Source: Euryodendron excelsum
Lineage: Eukaryota > Streptophyta > Magnoliopsida > Ericales > Pentaphylacaceae
Direction of reading: 5' to 3'
Length of the DNA stretch: 64,000 nt
Assembly: GCA_033060915.1 (NCBI GenBank)
Contig: CM065378.1
Coordinates: 30,358,001 to 30,422,000 of the forward strand
Positions within the stretch are counted from its first letter, which is position 1. The number at the start of each line of letters is the position of its first letter. Of the stretch, positions 35,030 through 46,619 are shown in pieces. The notes below the pieces were generated by a model. The model was not told where the DNA came from, made no database searches, and saw only the letters and a list, made by a program, of their open reading frames with translations. Position numbers and translations under genes: made by a program.

Positions 35030-35385
35030 AGAGTAGACATTGGTCAGATCATGATGGGTTCGGGTAAGTCTTACACTAAAAAAATTCCTGTTGAGCCTAA
35101 AATTAAATCTTAAGCCCTACTAAAATAAAAATTACGTTCTCAATTCCGTTCGTGTAACTCAAATTTTTTTAATAAATAGTTTTTCTCTAAAAATAATCTT
35201 AAATAAAATAAAGTTTAACTAAATATATACACTAAAATAAATAAAAATACTATTTTACATATATTTTCTCGGGTTTCAAAAAAATTTTTTAAATCTTCAC
35301 ATTAACATAATCAAGCCTAATTTTTTTTTTCAAACACTATAAATGATAGGTGGACTTAGGTGGGCCTAGTGGGCCCATGGCAATC
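35030..35385. mobile_element. Small non-autonomous element, copy 2
   Basis: Begins AGAGTAGACATTGGTC and ends near GGGCCCATGGCAATCC. Interior words (CTAAAATTAAATCTTAAGCCC, TTTTTCTCTAAAAATAAT) parallel copy 1 at 34072. TTGGAC occurs on both sides, compatible with a decayed target duplication. Confidence 0.45.
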
Positions 35386-35576
35386 CTTATTTTGGACATA
35401 ATAGAAAAGTGTTTATGAAAGCATTTTCTTTTGGTTAGCTGGCTGTGAACAAATTTTCAATGGCAAGAGGAATCATCAAATACATGTAAGGTAAAATTTA
35501 GAACCTAGATAATACCCTAAAAAATATGAGTCTTAACTATCTACTGAAATTTTTTTTTTCATTCTCTACATAAGTG

Positions 35577-35795
35577 GGCGGATTCATTATTATTATTATT
35601 TTTTGTGATACATAAAAAGTTGTAGCTAGGAAGCGCCACAAACCCACTAGGACATAATAAACCCCCCTCGTATCGACAATGCAACACAAGAAGGCTAAAA
35701 TGTCCCCAACAAGAGTCTCGGAGAGTCAAACCCAAGCATTTGATGGCGAGGAGGATGACTCCAACCGTGGAACCAATGCATTGTCGATCATTATC
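35577..35795 (-). mobile_element. tRNA-derived SINE, minus strand
   Basis: On the minus strand an A-box-like TTGGTTCCACGGTTGGAG is followed about 35 bp later by a B-box-like GGGTTTGACTCTCC. The element ends in an A/T-simple tail (ATAATAATAAT). Length near 215 bp fits plant SINEs. Different from the SINE at 21487. Confidence 0.55.
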
Positions 35796-36239
35796 TTTCT
35801 TTCTTTATTTCCTTTCTAGGTTTTACAATTTTTTGACATAGAATGTGGCAATTGGATCATCACCATTGCAACGACAAAACATTGAATAGGGAATTGCGGA
35901 TATCGTCAAATTTGGAATCATCTATCTTCTTTTTGGAAAACATTTGTTAATATAGCTTTTATTAATTTAACAAGGGATCTGCAATGAAAATGAGAACATG
36001 CAATTTGACTACGAAAATCACGTTCAAACTATGGCAATTTGTTGCTGGCTGTTGCTAAATACCATCATTTCTACAATCAGAGGGTAGATCCTCCAGTCTT
36101 CACTACGCCCTATCTGTCAAAACAGTGAGCATTTTGCTCTCTACGTCCATTAGTATGCGTCACAGAAAAAAATATGGAGGAGACAACATGCCCTGTCTGA
36201 TTTTCTTTTATCTGCAGAAGAGAAGATGGCCACAAATTT
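35796..36239. other. Intergenic
   Basis: No gene or element recognised. Confidence 0.45.
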
Positions 36240-36394
36240 CTAGCTATGAGTGTGTGCACTGACATGAGAATAGAAGAGCTGACTGAAACCCATAAGCTGC
36301 CCAAAACCTCCCGCCAGTGAAGCATCCAATGCCACATCCACTTCAGAACCAGCAGTCAACATACTAATATTGTGATCCCAAAGCATGGCAGCAC
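36240..36394 (-). pseudogene. Orphan coding exon of an unidentified gene
   Basis: Minus-strand sequence after a clear acceptor (TTTATGATGCAG, ending at 36395) reads in one frame as AAMLWDHNISMLTAGSEVDV, then ALDASLAGGFGQLMGF and SQLFYSHVSAHTHS, ending at TAG (36240-36242). Composition is protein-like (Trp, Asp, Gly, balanced hydrophobics) and unlike the low-complexity frames nearby. I do not recognise the protein. No upstream exon was found within 1.2 kb, so it may be a last exon of a gene destroyed by the surrounding repeats, or a chance frame. Confidence 0.35.
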
Positions 36395-37579
36395 CTGCAT
36401 CATAAATACAATACATATATGGTGTTTAATGTATATACATATAGAGAGAGATAAAATTAGACAAATAACCATTAATGAACAAGACAAAAAAAAAAAAAAA
36501 TGAAAAACAGAAACAGAAGAAGAGCTAAAAGGATGACTATAAATAAATAACTAAATAGAAAAATAACAAGCCGACAACAATACCATAATCAAGGAGGACT
36601 CACGCACGATCTCATAATCCTACAGCCGATTGATATCCTATTATAGGCAACCTTTCGTACTATTAGCCCATGAAGTAATCTTTAGACATCTACGCTTCAA
36701 TGCCATTTTAACGCTTATATCAAAGCTAATCTCATTTGCACCCCAAAGCCGATCATCTGGGATGGCTCAGATTCAAAAATCAAATGATTTGTATTCTTCG
36801 AATAACTTTTTCCTATTATGCTCTGTAGGGAACTTATTTCCTCCATAAAACTTGTTACTTTGAACATTAAAACAGTGATGCTTCAGCATGAACTAGCTTG
36901 CATTTGCTGATCACCATTCAATAACAATTCTTCTCACAAATATGCATTTATGCAATTGATGAAGCAGAGGTGAGATCATGAGAGCTATTGAAGTTGTAGA
37001 TAAAAAAACAAAGTCAATGTTGCAAATGAATAGAACCTTGAAAGAAGAACATTTGGATTGGACTTCAAAAATAAGCTCAAGTTAGGGGATTTTAGATGTT
37101 TTTTTTTAATATACCCACCACTTGATGAAATTATTCAATTCAATAAGTTTGATAGATTTCCAACGTGACAATTTAGTTTGGGCAAGCTTTCTTCTCATTC
37201 AATCAAAGAATGAAAATTCATATGTGAACACTAGTCAACACAGGAGACCGTGTGAAAAAAGACGAAACAAGATTAACTTTTACCGGTAGTAATTGTGACT
37301 GACAATGGAAACTGAACTTTAAACCATGAATCATCTGGAGCATTTCAAACCTTTGAGAATAGAGATGTACATTATGGACCACTAGGAATTTTACAGAGTA
37401 GTAGATATGCAAGGATCATCTGACAATTATGTAGAAACCCATCTTGATTTAGTTAAAGACTATGAATAACTGGCGCAATAAACAGAGAATCAATCAGCAC
37501 AAGGAAATGTGGTGGGACAAATGAAAGTTGTACATATGTAGATGCACCGAGTAAAAGAAGAGCTAATATACCTTGGTGT
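36395..37579. other. Intergenic; 3' flank of CNL2
   Basis: The right part (about 37370-37590) is homologous to 23745-23960, the 3' flank of CNL1 (AGTAGATATGCAAGG, AATAAACAGAGAATCAATCA). This shows the duplication included the 3' side of the gene. No gene seen in 36400-37370. Confidence 0.55.
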
Positions 37580-40500
37580 TTATATGGAAATGTGGTGTTC
37601 GCGAACAAGGAAATGTGGTAATTGTGCTATTTTAAAGAAGTCCTCCTTACATCGGCTTGCAAATCCAGGAGCCAATCGCCAAATATCCACAGTTTGGAGA
37701 TTCGTTAGACTTTGAATGCTATGCGGAAGAGATGGAATCTTGGGGCAGTCCGTAACGGACAACGATTGAAGAGACGTAAGGTTTCCCAACCATTCAGGCA
37801 GTGATGTGAGCTCTGGATAGTGAGAGATTTTTAGAGAGAGCAGTGCAGGGACATGTTGCAATGCCTCAGGCAAAGTCTTCAAATCAGCACAAATAACAAG
37901 CCCATGCGAGCCCCGACTATTACCACGGATAATTAGGCGTCGAAGGGAATTAAGATGTCTAATGCTCTCAGGCAGAGACACCAGCTTGGGGCACCCACGA
38001 ACCTCCAATTTCTCCAAGGCGGAGAGGTGTCCCAGACTCTCAGAGAAAGAACTAAAACTATTGCAGTGATGAATCCGCAGATCTCGGAGGGACTTTAGGC
38101 CACGTAGCCCATGATCTGGCAAGGGCTCAAGCTCATCACATGACTTGATACACAATGACTTCAAAGATTCAAGCCTTGCCAGGTTTGTAGGCAGCACTTT
38201 AAGTTCCGGAAAACTTTCAATATGTAGATATTCAAGAGCAGTTAGGTTTTCCAGCATCTCTTCTGGAAATGAAATCACGTTCTCATCTCTACCTCTACCA
38301 ACTGTAAGGGAAGTGACGCCATTAAGATTTGAGATTGAATTCAGTGCCACGTTACTGCAACTCCAGACCATCACGCTTACTGGTGATGAAAGATGCGGCA
38401 AGGTCAATTTAGGACAACCCACGATGGTTATCTCGCGAAGACGAGGGAGTAGCTCTCTTCCTTCCTCCTTTGACAAACCTTTCAGATTCGGCAACTCAGA
38501 AATATGGAGTACTTCCAAAGAAGGGAATCCTCTAATTGGCCTTCCACCAGGGAATTCATTGTCAATGTACTCCACATTATCCACTCTAAAAACCTCAAGG
38601 CGTCGCAGGGAAGGCAACTGCCCAAACGCTGGAAGTAGTGAACAGGTGTTGCAGTCCCGTAGCACGATAATAACTATATTTTTCGTTGAATCCCCCATCC
38701 AAAGTGGGAAGTGGGCACCTTTGTAATTCTCAATCAACAATTCTTCGACATTTGGGTGAGGTTCCAGAGCTTCAAGTATTTCTTCGACATTTTCTTGCGA
38801 TTTTGATTATCTGTCACATCCCCAGGACAACTCAAGGATGCGGAGGTTCTGTTTTCGGATCAAATTGGCTTTTTTGGCCTCCATTGAGTTTATCACTCTC
38901 CCAAGGTGTTTGATACGCAGTTTTCCTCCAAGATCCAATCGTTGCAACTCAACTAAACGACGACCTGTGCTGTTACACGCGATGAAGAAACTTAATGTCT
39001 TCAGGAGAGTTAACTGCCCAAGCTTTGGAGGCATGCTCTGAATTAGATCACAACCTTCCAAAAAGAGATGTCGGAGGTTTCTTAGGTACTTCATGTTCTT
39101 GGGCAACCTCTGAAGCTTACAACAATCATTTAGGTTTAAAGTTTGTAAATTGCGGAGGCTACAAATTGACTTTGGGAGCGTGCGAATGAGAGTATGAGAA
39201 AGGTTTAAGTACCTTAGATGTTTTGAATTGCCAATTGAAGATGACAACTGCCTCATTCCGGTGCCCATTGCATCAAACACACTTAGCGAACCAAACTTGG
39301 TGAACTTGCAAGAAAACTTTGTTGAATAATAGGAGCTTGTTACTCTGTATTGTTGTAGGATTGTCCGTAAGGATTCAACTTTGTGTAATGCTTTAGGAAA
39401 CACACCTGACCGGTCAGCCACCAACGTAACATGGCGAATTCTTTGTTTTGGTATCTTACATGAGCTTCCAGCCTCCATTATGTGACATTAATTCGTCTTC
39501 CATAATTGATTGGGCAAGATCGTGCATCGTGAAAGTAATATTGCCAAATTCATCTTTGTCTACATCTTGGAAAAAAGATCTCCAATATAACTCATTCCAT
39601 ATCCCGTTCCCAATATCCTCTACCTCCAAACTTCCGTTGGATGAAATGAAGTCATTAGCCATCCAAAGAAGAACTAGTTTTTCCTTCTTAATTGCAAAAC
39701 TCTTTGGAAAAACAGCACAATAAGCAAAACATGGCCTCAATTCCAGTGGAAGATTGTAGTAACTTAATCTTAGGACAGGCAATATGGAATTTTTATCCTG
39801 GGGCAAGTTCCAAATTTTACTCTCCTTTATCAGAAGCCACTCTTTTTCTTCACGTTTGAAGTGCAGTAGCCCTCCAAGGGCCTTTGCAGCTAAAGGCACA
39901 CCGCCACACTTCTTCACTTTCTCCTTCCCAATGGCCACAAGATTTGGATGTTCTTCATTTTCACGTCCAAATGCACGTTGCTTGAACAACAACCAACAAT
40001 TATCTTCAGATAAAAATGATAACCAATGAGAAGGGAGGGTTCCAACAATTGATGCAACCATTTCAAGACGAGTAGTGGTGATAATGGAAGCACCTCTAGA
40101 TCCACATGCTAGTGCATACCTCAACCTACCCCATTTCTCTTGATCTTCGTTCCACACATCGTCTAGTACAATTAAGTATCTTTTCCCATTGAGCATGTCT
40201 CTAAGGTCTTCTTGTAGAGATTCTAAGTTTGAGGGTTCAGAAACTAACCCTCTTGCTGATTCTATTATTGCTTTTATCACCCTTTCCACATCAAAATCCT
40301 CAGAAACATAAACCCAAATTCTAGGCTCAAAGTGACTTTTCACCCTCTCATCGTGGAAGACCATTTGGGCGAGTGTTGTCTTTCCGAGCCCCCCCATACC
40401 GATTATGGGATAGACAGAAACATCCTTGCAGTCGTGTACATGCTCCACCAAAACTTTGACAATCTTTTCTTTTTCTCCATCTCTTCCATACAGTTGTGGT

Positions 40501-40991
40501 TGAGTTAAAACAGAGCTGGTCTCGCGTTTTCCAGCAAGATCAACTAGCTTCTCCACAGCCACCAAACATAAATGAAAGTTCCTTCGCTCTTCAGCAATTG
40601 CATCTAACGTCTCTGTGATCTCTTTCATCCTATTCCCAATCTTGTGACGGAACAGAACGTTATCAACAGGATAACAATTTAACAAAGAATTGCTTACCTT
40701 CTTCAGAGACCCAAAACTCTGGCCTTCAGATTCCCATCGGAGAGCTTCAGTTACGCACTCATCCAAGATGTCATCTACCTCATAGGTTGCATCTTTGAGC
40801 ATTCGCAACCAATCTTGTATTGCTTTGTCTTGTAGCTGCTTTTGCTCTGCATCTTCCAGGACTGCCTGGATTGCGGAGAGCATGCTTGAAAGCTTTTTCA
40901 TCTCCTTGTCAACCCCCAAAAGCAATCCCACCTCCTTCTGGATCAAGGAGTTCAGATTTTGAAACACTACTGGAAGAAATGATAGAGCCAT
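37580..40991 (-). pseudogene. CNL2: CC-NB-ARC-LRR paralogue, inactivated
   Basis: Same architecture as CNL1. ATG 40991 (ACCATGG, MALSFLPVVF) starts a frame with an intact coiled coil, P-loop GMGGLGKTT, LIVLDDVW, GGVPLAAK and CFAYCAVFPK. Three lesions are visible against CNL1. A 12-bp deletion leaves MHDLAQS where CNL1 has MHDLMHDLAQS. A 4-bp insertion (CATTAATTCG against CATTCG, about 39490) shifts the frame right after MEDE, stopping at 39456. In the restored frame a GAA codon is TAA (38807-38809) in the LRR region, after which the frame stays open to 37580. A donor-like GTATATT follows the stop, matching the CNL1 position. A truncated CC-NB-ARC protein of about 510 residues could still be made. 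Confidence 0.92.
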
Positions 40992-41349
40992 GGTCAACTT
41001 GCTATCCGAATTCAAGGTAAGTTTAAAATTGCATGTGCTTGCAAGCTAGATGCCCAACGATGATCTATGAGAAGTCTTTCAACATAACTTTATTATTCCA
41101 TAAAAAAAGATTTGGAAATGACTCTTCACCTGCCTAGAATATATTATTTAGTCCTTACTAATGACTTTATTGCTTGAATATTGTAAAGGAATGAGAAATT
41201 TGATGGAAACAAGGGCACTAACCAAATCCCCTGCATGCTAATGGAAGTTTCAAAGGACCAAAGTTCTTCTACTGTCCAGAATAAGGGAAGGACCAAAGGA
41301 AAAAAAAGTCGGAAATGTCTAAGAAAACAAAGTGTTCCACCTAATATGG
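40992..41349 (-). promoter_or_regulatory. CNL2 proximal upstream region, shortened
   Basis: About 41030-41290 matches 27405-27760 upstream of CNL1 (CTGCCTAGAAT, CACTAACCAAATCCC, TTCTTCTACTGTCCAGAA). Two blocks are missing here: the part holding the TTGACGGGT element and the part holding TTGACTTGAC. The homology stops near 41300 and resumes only at about 43390-43800. Confidence 0.6.
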
Positions 41350-41749
41350 ATTTATTATGTCCACAAAGATCTTATTGACAAGTGAGCCAAGGATGGAGTT
41401 CAGTTCACTGTAGTCCTAGTCATCATCGCGGTGGTGTCTATGTTGTTGTCAGAAGTGTAGAGTCTTGGGGGCGAGCTTTGGCAGCTTTTCTTCTATTTCT
41501 TGCCATGTTTTGTATGAGACATTGGGTCTTGATTTTATATAATCCTTTATGTCATTTGTAATGATGTAACCTATAGTTTACTTTTTCTGTATCGTACAGT
41601 ATGGATGCTTAGTATGTGAATATATATATCTGTTTAGTCAATTTGTGGTTTACCTTTTGGTGTATGGTAAAATGTCATTCGTAGACACGGTGGCCTGTGC
41701 GATCATGCTCTACCTAATGTAACATTAATGATATCTAATTGGGCTGGGG
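41350..41749. other. Possible LTR remnant
   Basis: Ends with GGGCTGGGGGTGTGACA, a string often seen at ends of Tekay/Del-type gypsy LTRs, and is preceded by T/A- and GT-rich sequence. No start was identified. Tentative. Confidence 0.3.
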
Positions 41750-43245
41750 GTGTGACATTTATACCCTTAAGATGGATCTAAAGGGAGTGAATAGGTCTCT
41801 ACTCATTTTTTAAAGCAATTGTTAGCAAAGATTAATGTAAAGCAACCCATAAACTGAAATCAAACACATGCAACCATCAACGCACTAGAGACACACAAGA
41901 TTTTTAGTGTGAAAACCCTTGCGGGAGAAAACCACAGGACCTAGTCTAGCTCCAACCAGTACTAGTATATGAAGAATAAAGTACAAGAATGCCTTACAAC
42001 CCCTTTCGTACCATTGAATCCACAACTAGGATTGAAACCCACAACTCGTACACCATCTGAATTCACAAACTCATTCCAAGACTTGGTTCTCCACAGAGTC
42101 CACGATGAAGCTCTCAGCTCTAACAACTTGAATCACCACAAGCCATTATTTGTTTCTTCAATAAGGTTGATAGAAATATGAAGAAAATCCCTCAAGGCAT
42201 TTAAGCACTCTTCTTCAAGTTGAGGGGAGCTAACAAACACCACTTGAATCTCTGGTATAGAATAGAAGAAACTATAGTGGAGAGTCTCCCTTAGAACATT
42301 CAAGCACTTGTTGGCCGAAGTAGGGAAGTAGAAGACTCAATAGGGCTCTCTTTCTTTTTCTTAGTTGGAATCACTTTCAAGTAAGACTAGTGTGTAGAGA
42401 GAGAGAGAAAGAGATATTAGCTGTGTAGAAGAAGCTTTCAACTCTATTCCCTTGATAGATGAAGAATCTCCTTAAGGAAGAAGTTCACCTCTCTTTTCTC
42501 TATCCTAACGTAACAAGTAATCCCTCTCCAAATGTCCAATCCTCACTTTTGACTTGATTTGATCTTTTAGAGTAAGAGAGGAGGTTACTTGGAGTGTGAA
42601 AAACCAGCTAAAAAGACCCTACCAAGTTCCAAGGGAGGATAAAAAGGCTTTATGTCTGGTGCGCAACTTGAGGTGTGAATAGTCGCTTCTGGGCAAAAAC
42701 TGACCTACCATGCTAGTGCACTATTTGGCGTGCCTACTAGCACGGTTCTCTAGAGGTGATGTGCCATTGTTGCACCAGGGGTGCGTCTGATGGGGCGGTG
42801 CACTGTTTTCTGAGTTGTTTTACTGCAGGGAAGGGCGCCCATGGCGCGGTCCATGGTGCAGTCTTTAGTATTGTAGTCATAACTTTTTACTCTGATGTTA
42901 GATTGATGATATTCGAATTAAGCAATATGGAAGGAAAACTCAAAGATCTACAACTTTTTCTCTAATGAGCCTTTTCGAATTTGAACAATATCTTAGTCAA
43001 AAACTAATTACAAGAGGACTGATTTGCTAGAGACAGATTTATTAAATTTTGCACGTGACCCATCTTCTCAAAATTTATCCAGCTGTTGTTGATTCTTCCC
43101 TTGAGGCTTTATGGCAGCAAATTCCTAACATCAAGGTCATTACAAGAGTCTAATACACTCAAGACATAAAAAGATAAACTCTCCCAAATACAAGGCACAA
43201 AATAAGACAAGGTACAAAATGAGCCAATATACCTAAAATTGTCCA
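41750..43245 (-). mobile_element. LTR copy related to the copia-C LTR, minus strand
   Basis: The complement of the copia-C LTR 3' part (about 61000-61240) matches 41760-42040 over about 280 bp (TTAAGATGGA, ATAGGTCTCTACTC, GAGAAAACCA...GGACCTAGT). The right part (GGCACAAAATA...GCCAATATACCTAAAA, about 43195-43240) corresponds to the copia-C LTR start. No internal region is attached, so it is a solo or truncated LTR. Exact ends and target duplication are uncertain. It separates the two halves of the CNL2 upstream region. Confidence 0.65.
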
Positions 43246-44029
43246 AATAGATGAGCTTATATTTCAACATTGCTTTGTTTAAACAAATAGTAATTCTTGT
43301 GAGGAGTAATGCTATGAAACAGAAATTTTGAATAAAGTGCTTGTACAAAATGATGTGGTTAATTGTATGTAATCCATTAATTCAAATCAAAACACTCACC
43401 ATTTTAACTTGAAATTTCAAAGGGAAATTTTTTATCCTTAGCCAACATTTAAATAAAAATCTCCACTAGAATATTGTGGTAGCAGCATTTTTAAAATTAT
43501 AAATCAAGACAATAGGATTTTCAGTTTAAAATGAAAAGAACACAAACAGTAATTACATCATTTTGTATGAAAATTTAATAAAAAAAAATATGTTTGTATA
43601 AAATTACTCTTTAAAATAGCACAGTTACATCATTGTAGTAAAATTCTCATAAAATTTTCCTTTTGTGAGATAGGTATACCCATTTTCCATAACCGTTTCC
43701 TTTTCTTTTTGAAAGAAGAAAAAGTGAGCGGGAGTCATTCGTAGTTATCGTTTGTATCTAGTCATTAGTTTCACATGCACTCTATGTTGGCCAAGTCAAT
43801 GGCATAGTAGACTTTTCATTCATACCATTGATGACAATGCCCAATAAAAATTTATACTAGTAACAGTAATGAAGTATGTTGCCCCATTACCCAACATGTT
43901 AGCAAACAAATACACAAATATTTAAGATGATATTAGTGTAAAATTTATTCACCCAAGTGTGCATCAAAATGCACCAAAAATACTTCTCATTATGAGTCCT
44001 TGCCTCTCCTTAAGATAGGTTGGGTTCTG
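43246..44029. other. Displaced distal upstream region of CNL2
   Basis: About 43715-43800 (GAAAAAGTGAGCGGGAGTCA, CACATGCACTCTATGTTGGC) matches the CNL1 distal segments at 28365 and 29385. The rest is A/T-rich without a gene. Confidence 0.55.
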
Positions 44030-44082
44030 CTCGTGTAAGGAAGATGTTAGAGAAGTTGCATTGTTTTGATCACGATTCAATG
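44030..44082 (-). pseudogene. Carboxylesterase pseudogene, C-terminal side fragment
   Basis: The minus strand reads SKQCNFSNIFL, which in plant carboxylesterases (CXE, alpha/beta-hydrolase fold 3) precedes the catalytic serine motif GDSAG. Here the following codons are degenerate (TRAEPN) and a TGA precedes the motif. It is the continuation of the fragment at 46620-46960, separated by the element at 44083-46619. Confidence 0.6.
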
Positions 44083-46619
44083 TGTCACGGGCTTAGATCT
44101 TGGACGCCTTAAACCCGCGCGGCCTTAGTCACTTTCCCTCGCAAGTGGCTAAGTAAGCCTTAACTTCACTCAAAAGAACACAAAAAAGCTAGGAAAGGAG
44201 AGAACAACAGAACAAGTGAACAAGAGAGAGCACTTCAAAACCTAGAACACGCTTCAATTACTTGATACTTGATGATTACAAATAGGAGCTCCTCCCCCTA
44301 TTTATAAGTGGCCACCTCCTCAATGGACTATGGGAATCAATTTAATCCAAGGGCAGAGATTGCCTATCTAGAACTCTCTTATAAAATATCTTGGATATTT
44401 ACAAGGCTTCTCAAAGAAGCCTCCCCTATGTCCTAGAACCTTCTACTCTCTGCTCTTATATTTATACATGTGAGGAAAATTCTAGAATTCTTTAGGTAAT
44501 TACAAGACATAACCTACTTCTAACCTATTCTAGAAGTATTTATAAGCTACCCTCATTGTGTGAAAGGTTCTAGAACCTTACAATATTCCATAACCTTCTA
44601 AAATGTTCTAAAATATTCTAGAATCTCCCCAATTTTCTATAAGCTTTCCCCCCTTTCCTAGAATATTCTAGACCTTTCTAGAATATTCTAATTATTCTAG
44701 AACATCCTGGAATCTTCTAGAACTTTTTAGAATCTTCTAGTATTATTCTAAATTTTCTAGAATGCCCATGTCTAGAATGCTCCACTATCCACTGCTGCCA
44801 TTTTGGCATTTGAATAGGCCTCCATGTGTTCCAGTTTAGCGGGTCGTGAAATTCTCCCCCACCAAATTTGGCGATGCCTTCGTTGCCGCTTCTTCCAAAA
44901 TATGGCAACCGTCTCAGGGAAATTCCACGAGTTGTCTTTGGGCCGCCAACATTTCTTGTGCCACATTCTATCCTTTTACCAAAATCGTCTCCTCCTTCTT
45001 GGGTGATGGTGCTCCTTCATGAGGTGTTGCCTTTGGGTGCCCACCTTGGGCGGGTGTACCTTACCTCCCTTGGTGAGAGGCGACCCATCCTCGTGCCAAA
45101 ACCATTGTGTAGTCCCTTGTACCGCAATCTCCATCATAGTCCTGGCCTGAGGGATGTACTCTATGCTTTCCCATCCCCGATCTACTACGGGGTTTTGTGG
45201 TGGCCTCCATGGTTCCTCCTCCTTTGGGGAAGCGATGGGTAGTTCTAATGAAATGATCTTCTTGGACTCTTCAAGCTTCTCTGTTGCCTCTATCGACTCA
45301 TCAACCTTGGGGCTTGAAGTGTCTTCTTCGGGCTTCGAGATAGCAAAGGGTGTCAGTTTTTCCTCAAGTTGTGGCCTCTCCTCGTATACTTGGATGAGCG
45401 CGACCAACTGTGCCCTTTTTGGGCAGTCTCAAGCCCAATGAAGCTCACCACATAGGAAGCAATTATTCCTAGGATTGAATGTGTCCCTCTTATCCTTGTT
45501 CTTGCCCTCGTCCAAGCGAGCTTTGAATTTTGTAAGCTTCTCCAATAGTTTAGCTTAAAAGGATGAATTATCCTGCTACCCCTCATGCCCCACAGATTTG
45601 ACAGTAGCTAGCATATCGCTTCTCGACTCCCCGAGCCTTCCCTTAAGGTCCCTTACCTTGTGCTTCATGCTTTTCTCCTCAATGTCTAGCTGCTCCCTCG
45701 AGTCGAACATGGTCACGTCCACCCTAGTGAATCGCATCTCTATGGGACTAACAGCATCTCGAGACTTATCATTCTTTTCCTTACTAGTGTTGGCCTCCCC
45801 TCCATAGGTTTGTTCGCTTGTGATAACTTCCACCATTGAAGATGCCTTCCCTTTTCTCAAACCTAGCTCTGATACCAACTGTCACGAGCTTAGATCTTGG
45901 GTGCCTTAAACCCGCGCGACTTTAGTCACTTTCTCTCGCAAGTGGCTAAATAAGCCTTAACCTACTCAAAAGAACACAAGAAAGCTAGGAAAGGAGAGAA
46001 CAAGAGAATAAGTGAACAAGCGAGAGCACCTGAGAACTTGAAACGCGCTTGAATTACTTGATACTTAATGATTACAAATGGGAGCTCTTCCCCCTATTTG
46101 TAGGTGGCCACCTCCTCAATGGACGGTGGGGATCAATTTGATCCAAGGGTAGAGATGCCCATCTAGAACTCTCTTATAAAATGTCTTGGATATTTACAAG
46201 GTTTCTCAAAGAAGCCTCCCCTATGTCCTAGAACCTTTTACTCCCTTCTCTTATATTTACACATGTGAGGAAGATTCTAGAACTCTCTAGGTAATTACAA
46301 GACATAACCTACTTATAGCCTATTTTAGAAGTATCTACAAGCTACCCTCCTTGTGTGAAAGGTTCTAGAATCTTATAATATTCCATAACCTTCTAGAATG
46401 TTCTAAAATATTCTAGAACCTTCTCTAATTTTCTAGAAGCTTCCCCCCATTTCCTAGATTATTCTAGAACATTTTGGAAGCTTCTAGAACCTTTTAGAAC
46501 ATTCTAATATCCTCCATAATTTTGTAAAATGCCCATGTCCAGAATGCTCTGCTATCCAATACTACCATTTTGGCATTTGAATGGGCCTCCATTGTGCTCC
46601 AGTTTGGCGAGCCATGACA
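44083..46619 (-). mobile_element. Short gag-only LTR element (TR-GAG-like), 2.54 kb
   Basis: Two direct LTRs, 44083-44851 (769 bp) and 45880-46619 (740 bp), begin on the plus strand with TGTCACGG and TGTCACGAG and run in parallel through CTTAAACCCGCGCG and the TTCTAGAA-rich part. On the minus strand the primer binding site TTGGTATCAGAGC abuts the 5' LTR (45865-45879), and a polypurine tract (GGTGGGGGAGAA, 44852-44863) abuts the 3' LTR. The internal region is only about 1 kb. No clear target duplication was found. It sits inside the carboxylesterase pseudogene. Confidence 0.88.
44976..45836 (-). pseudogene. gag remnant of the TR-GAG-like element
   Basis: Starts at ATG 45836 (MVEVITSEQTYGG) and encodes a charged region ending in a stop near 45578. 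It resumes as LLEKLTKFKARLDEGKNK, then NPRNNCFLCGELHWA, a stop (TGA where Arg or Trp is expected), and DCPKRAQLVAL. The spacing Cys-x2-Cys-x3-His-x4-Cys marks a nucleocapsid zinc knuckle. An acidic Pro/Glu-rich tail follows to 44976. The central retrotransposon gag domain that should lie between is missing. No pol. Confidence 0.75.

Noticed and set aside
35577..35795. Possible genuine tRNA gene
   Set aside because: A and B box-like motifs are present but no cloverleaf can be drawn and there is an A/T-simple tail, so a SINE is the better reading.
38145..38726. 193-codon plus frame opposite CNL2
   Set aside because: It is an antisense shadow of the LRR coding sequence.
38740..38809. A second frameshift between the two LRR parts of CNL2
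   Set aside because: Alignment with CNL1 has equal length across the site, and the two open parts are in the same frame; it is a nonsense codon.
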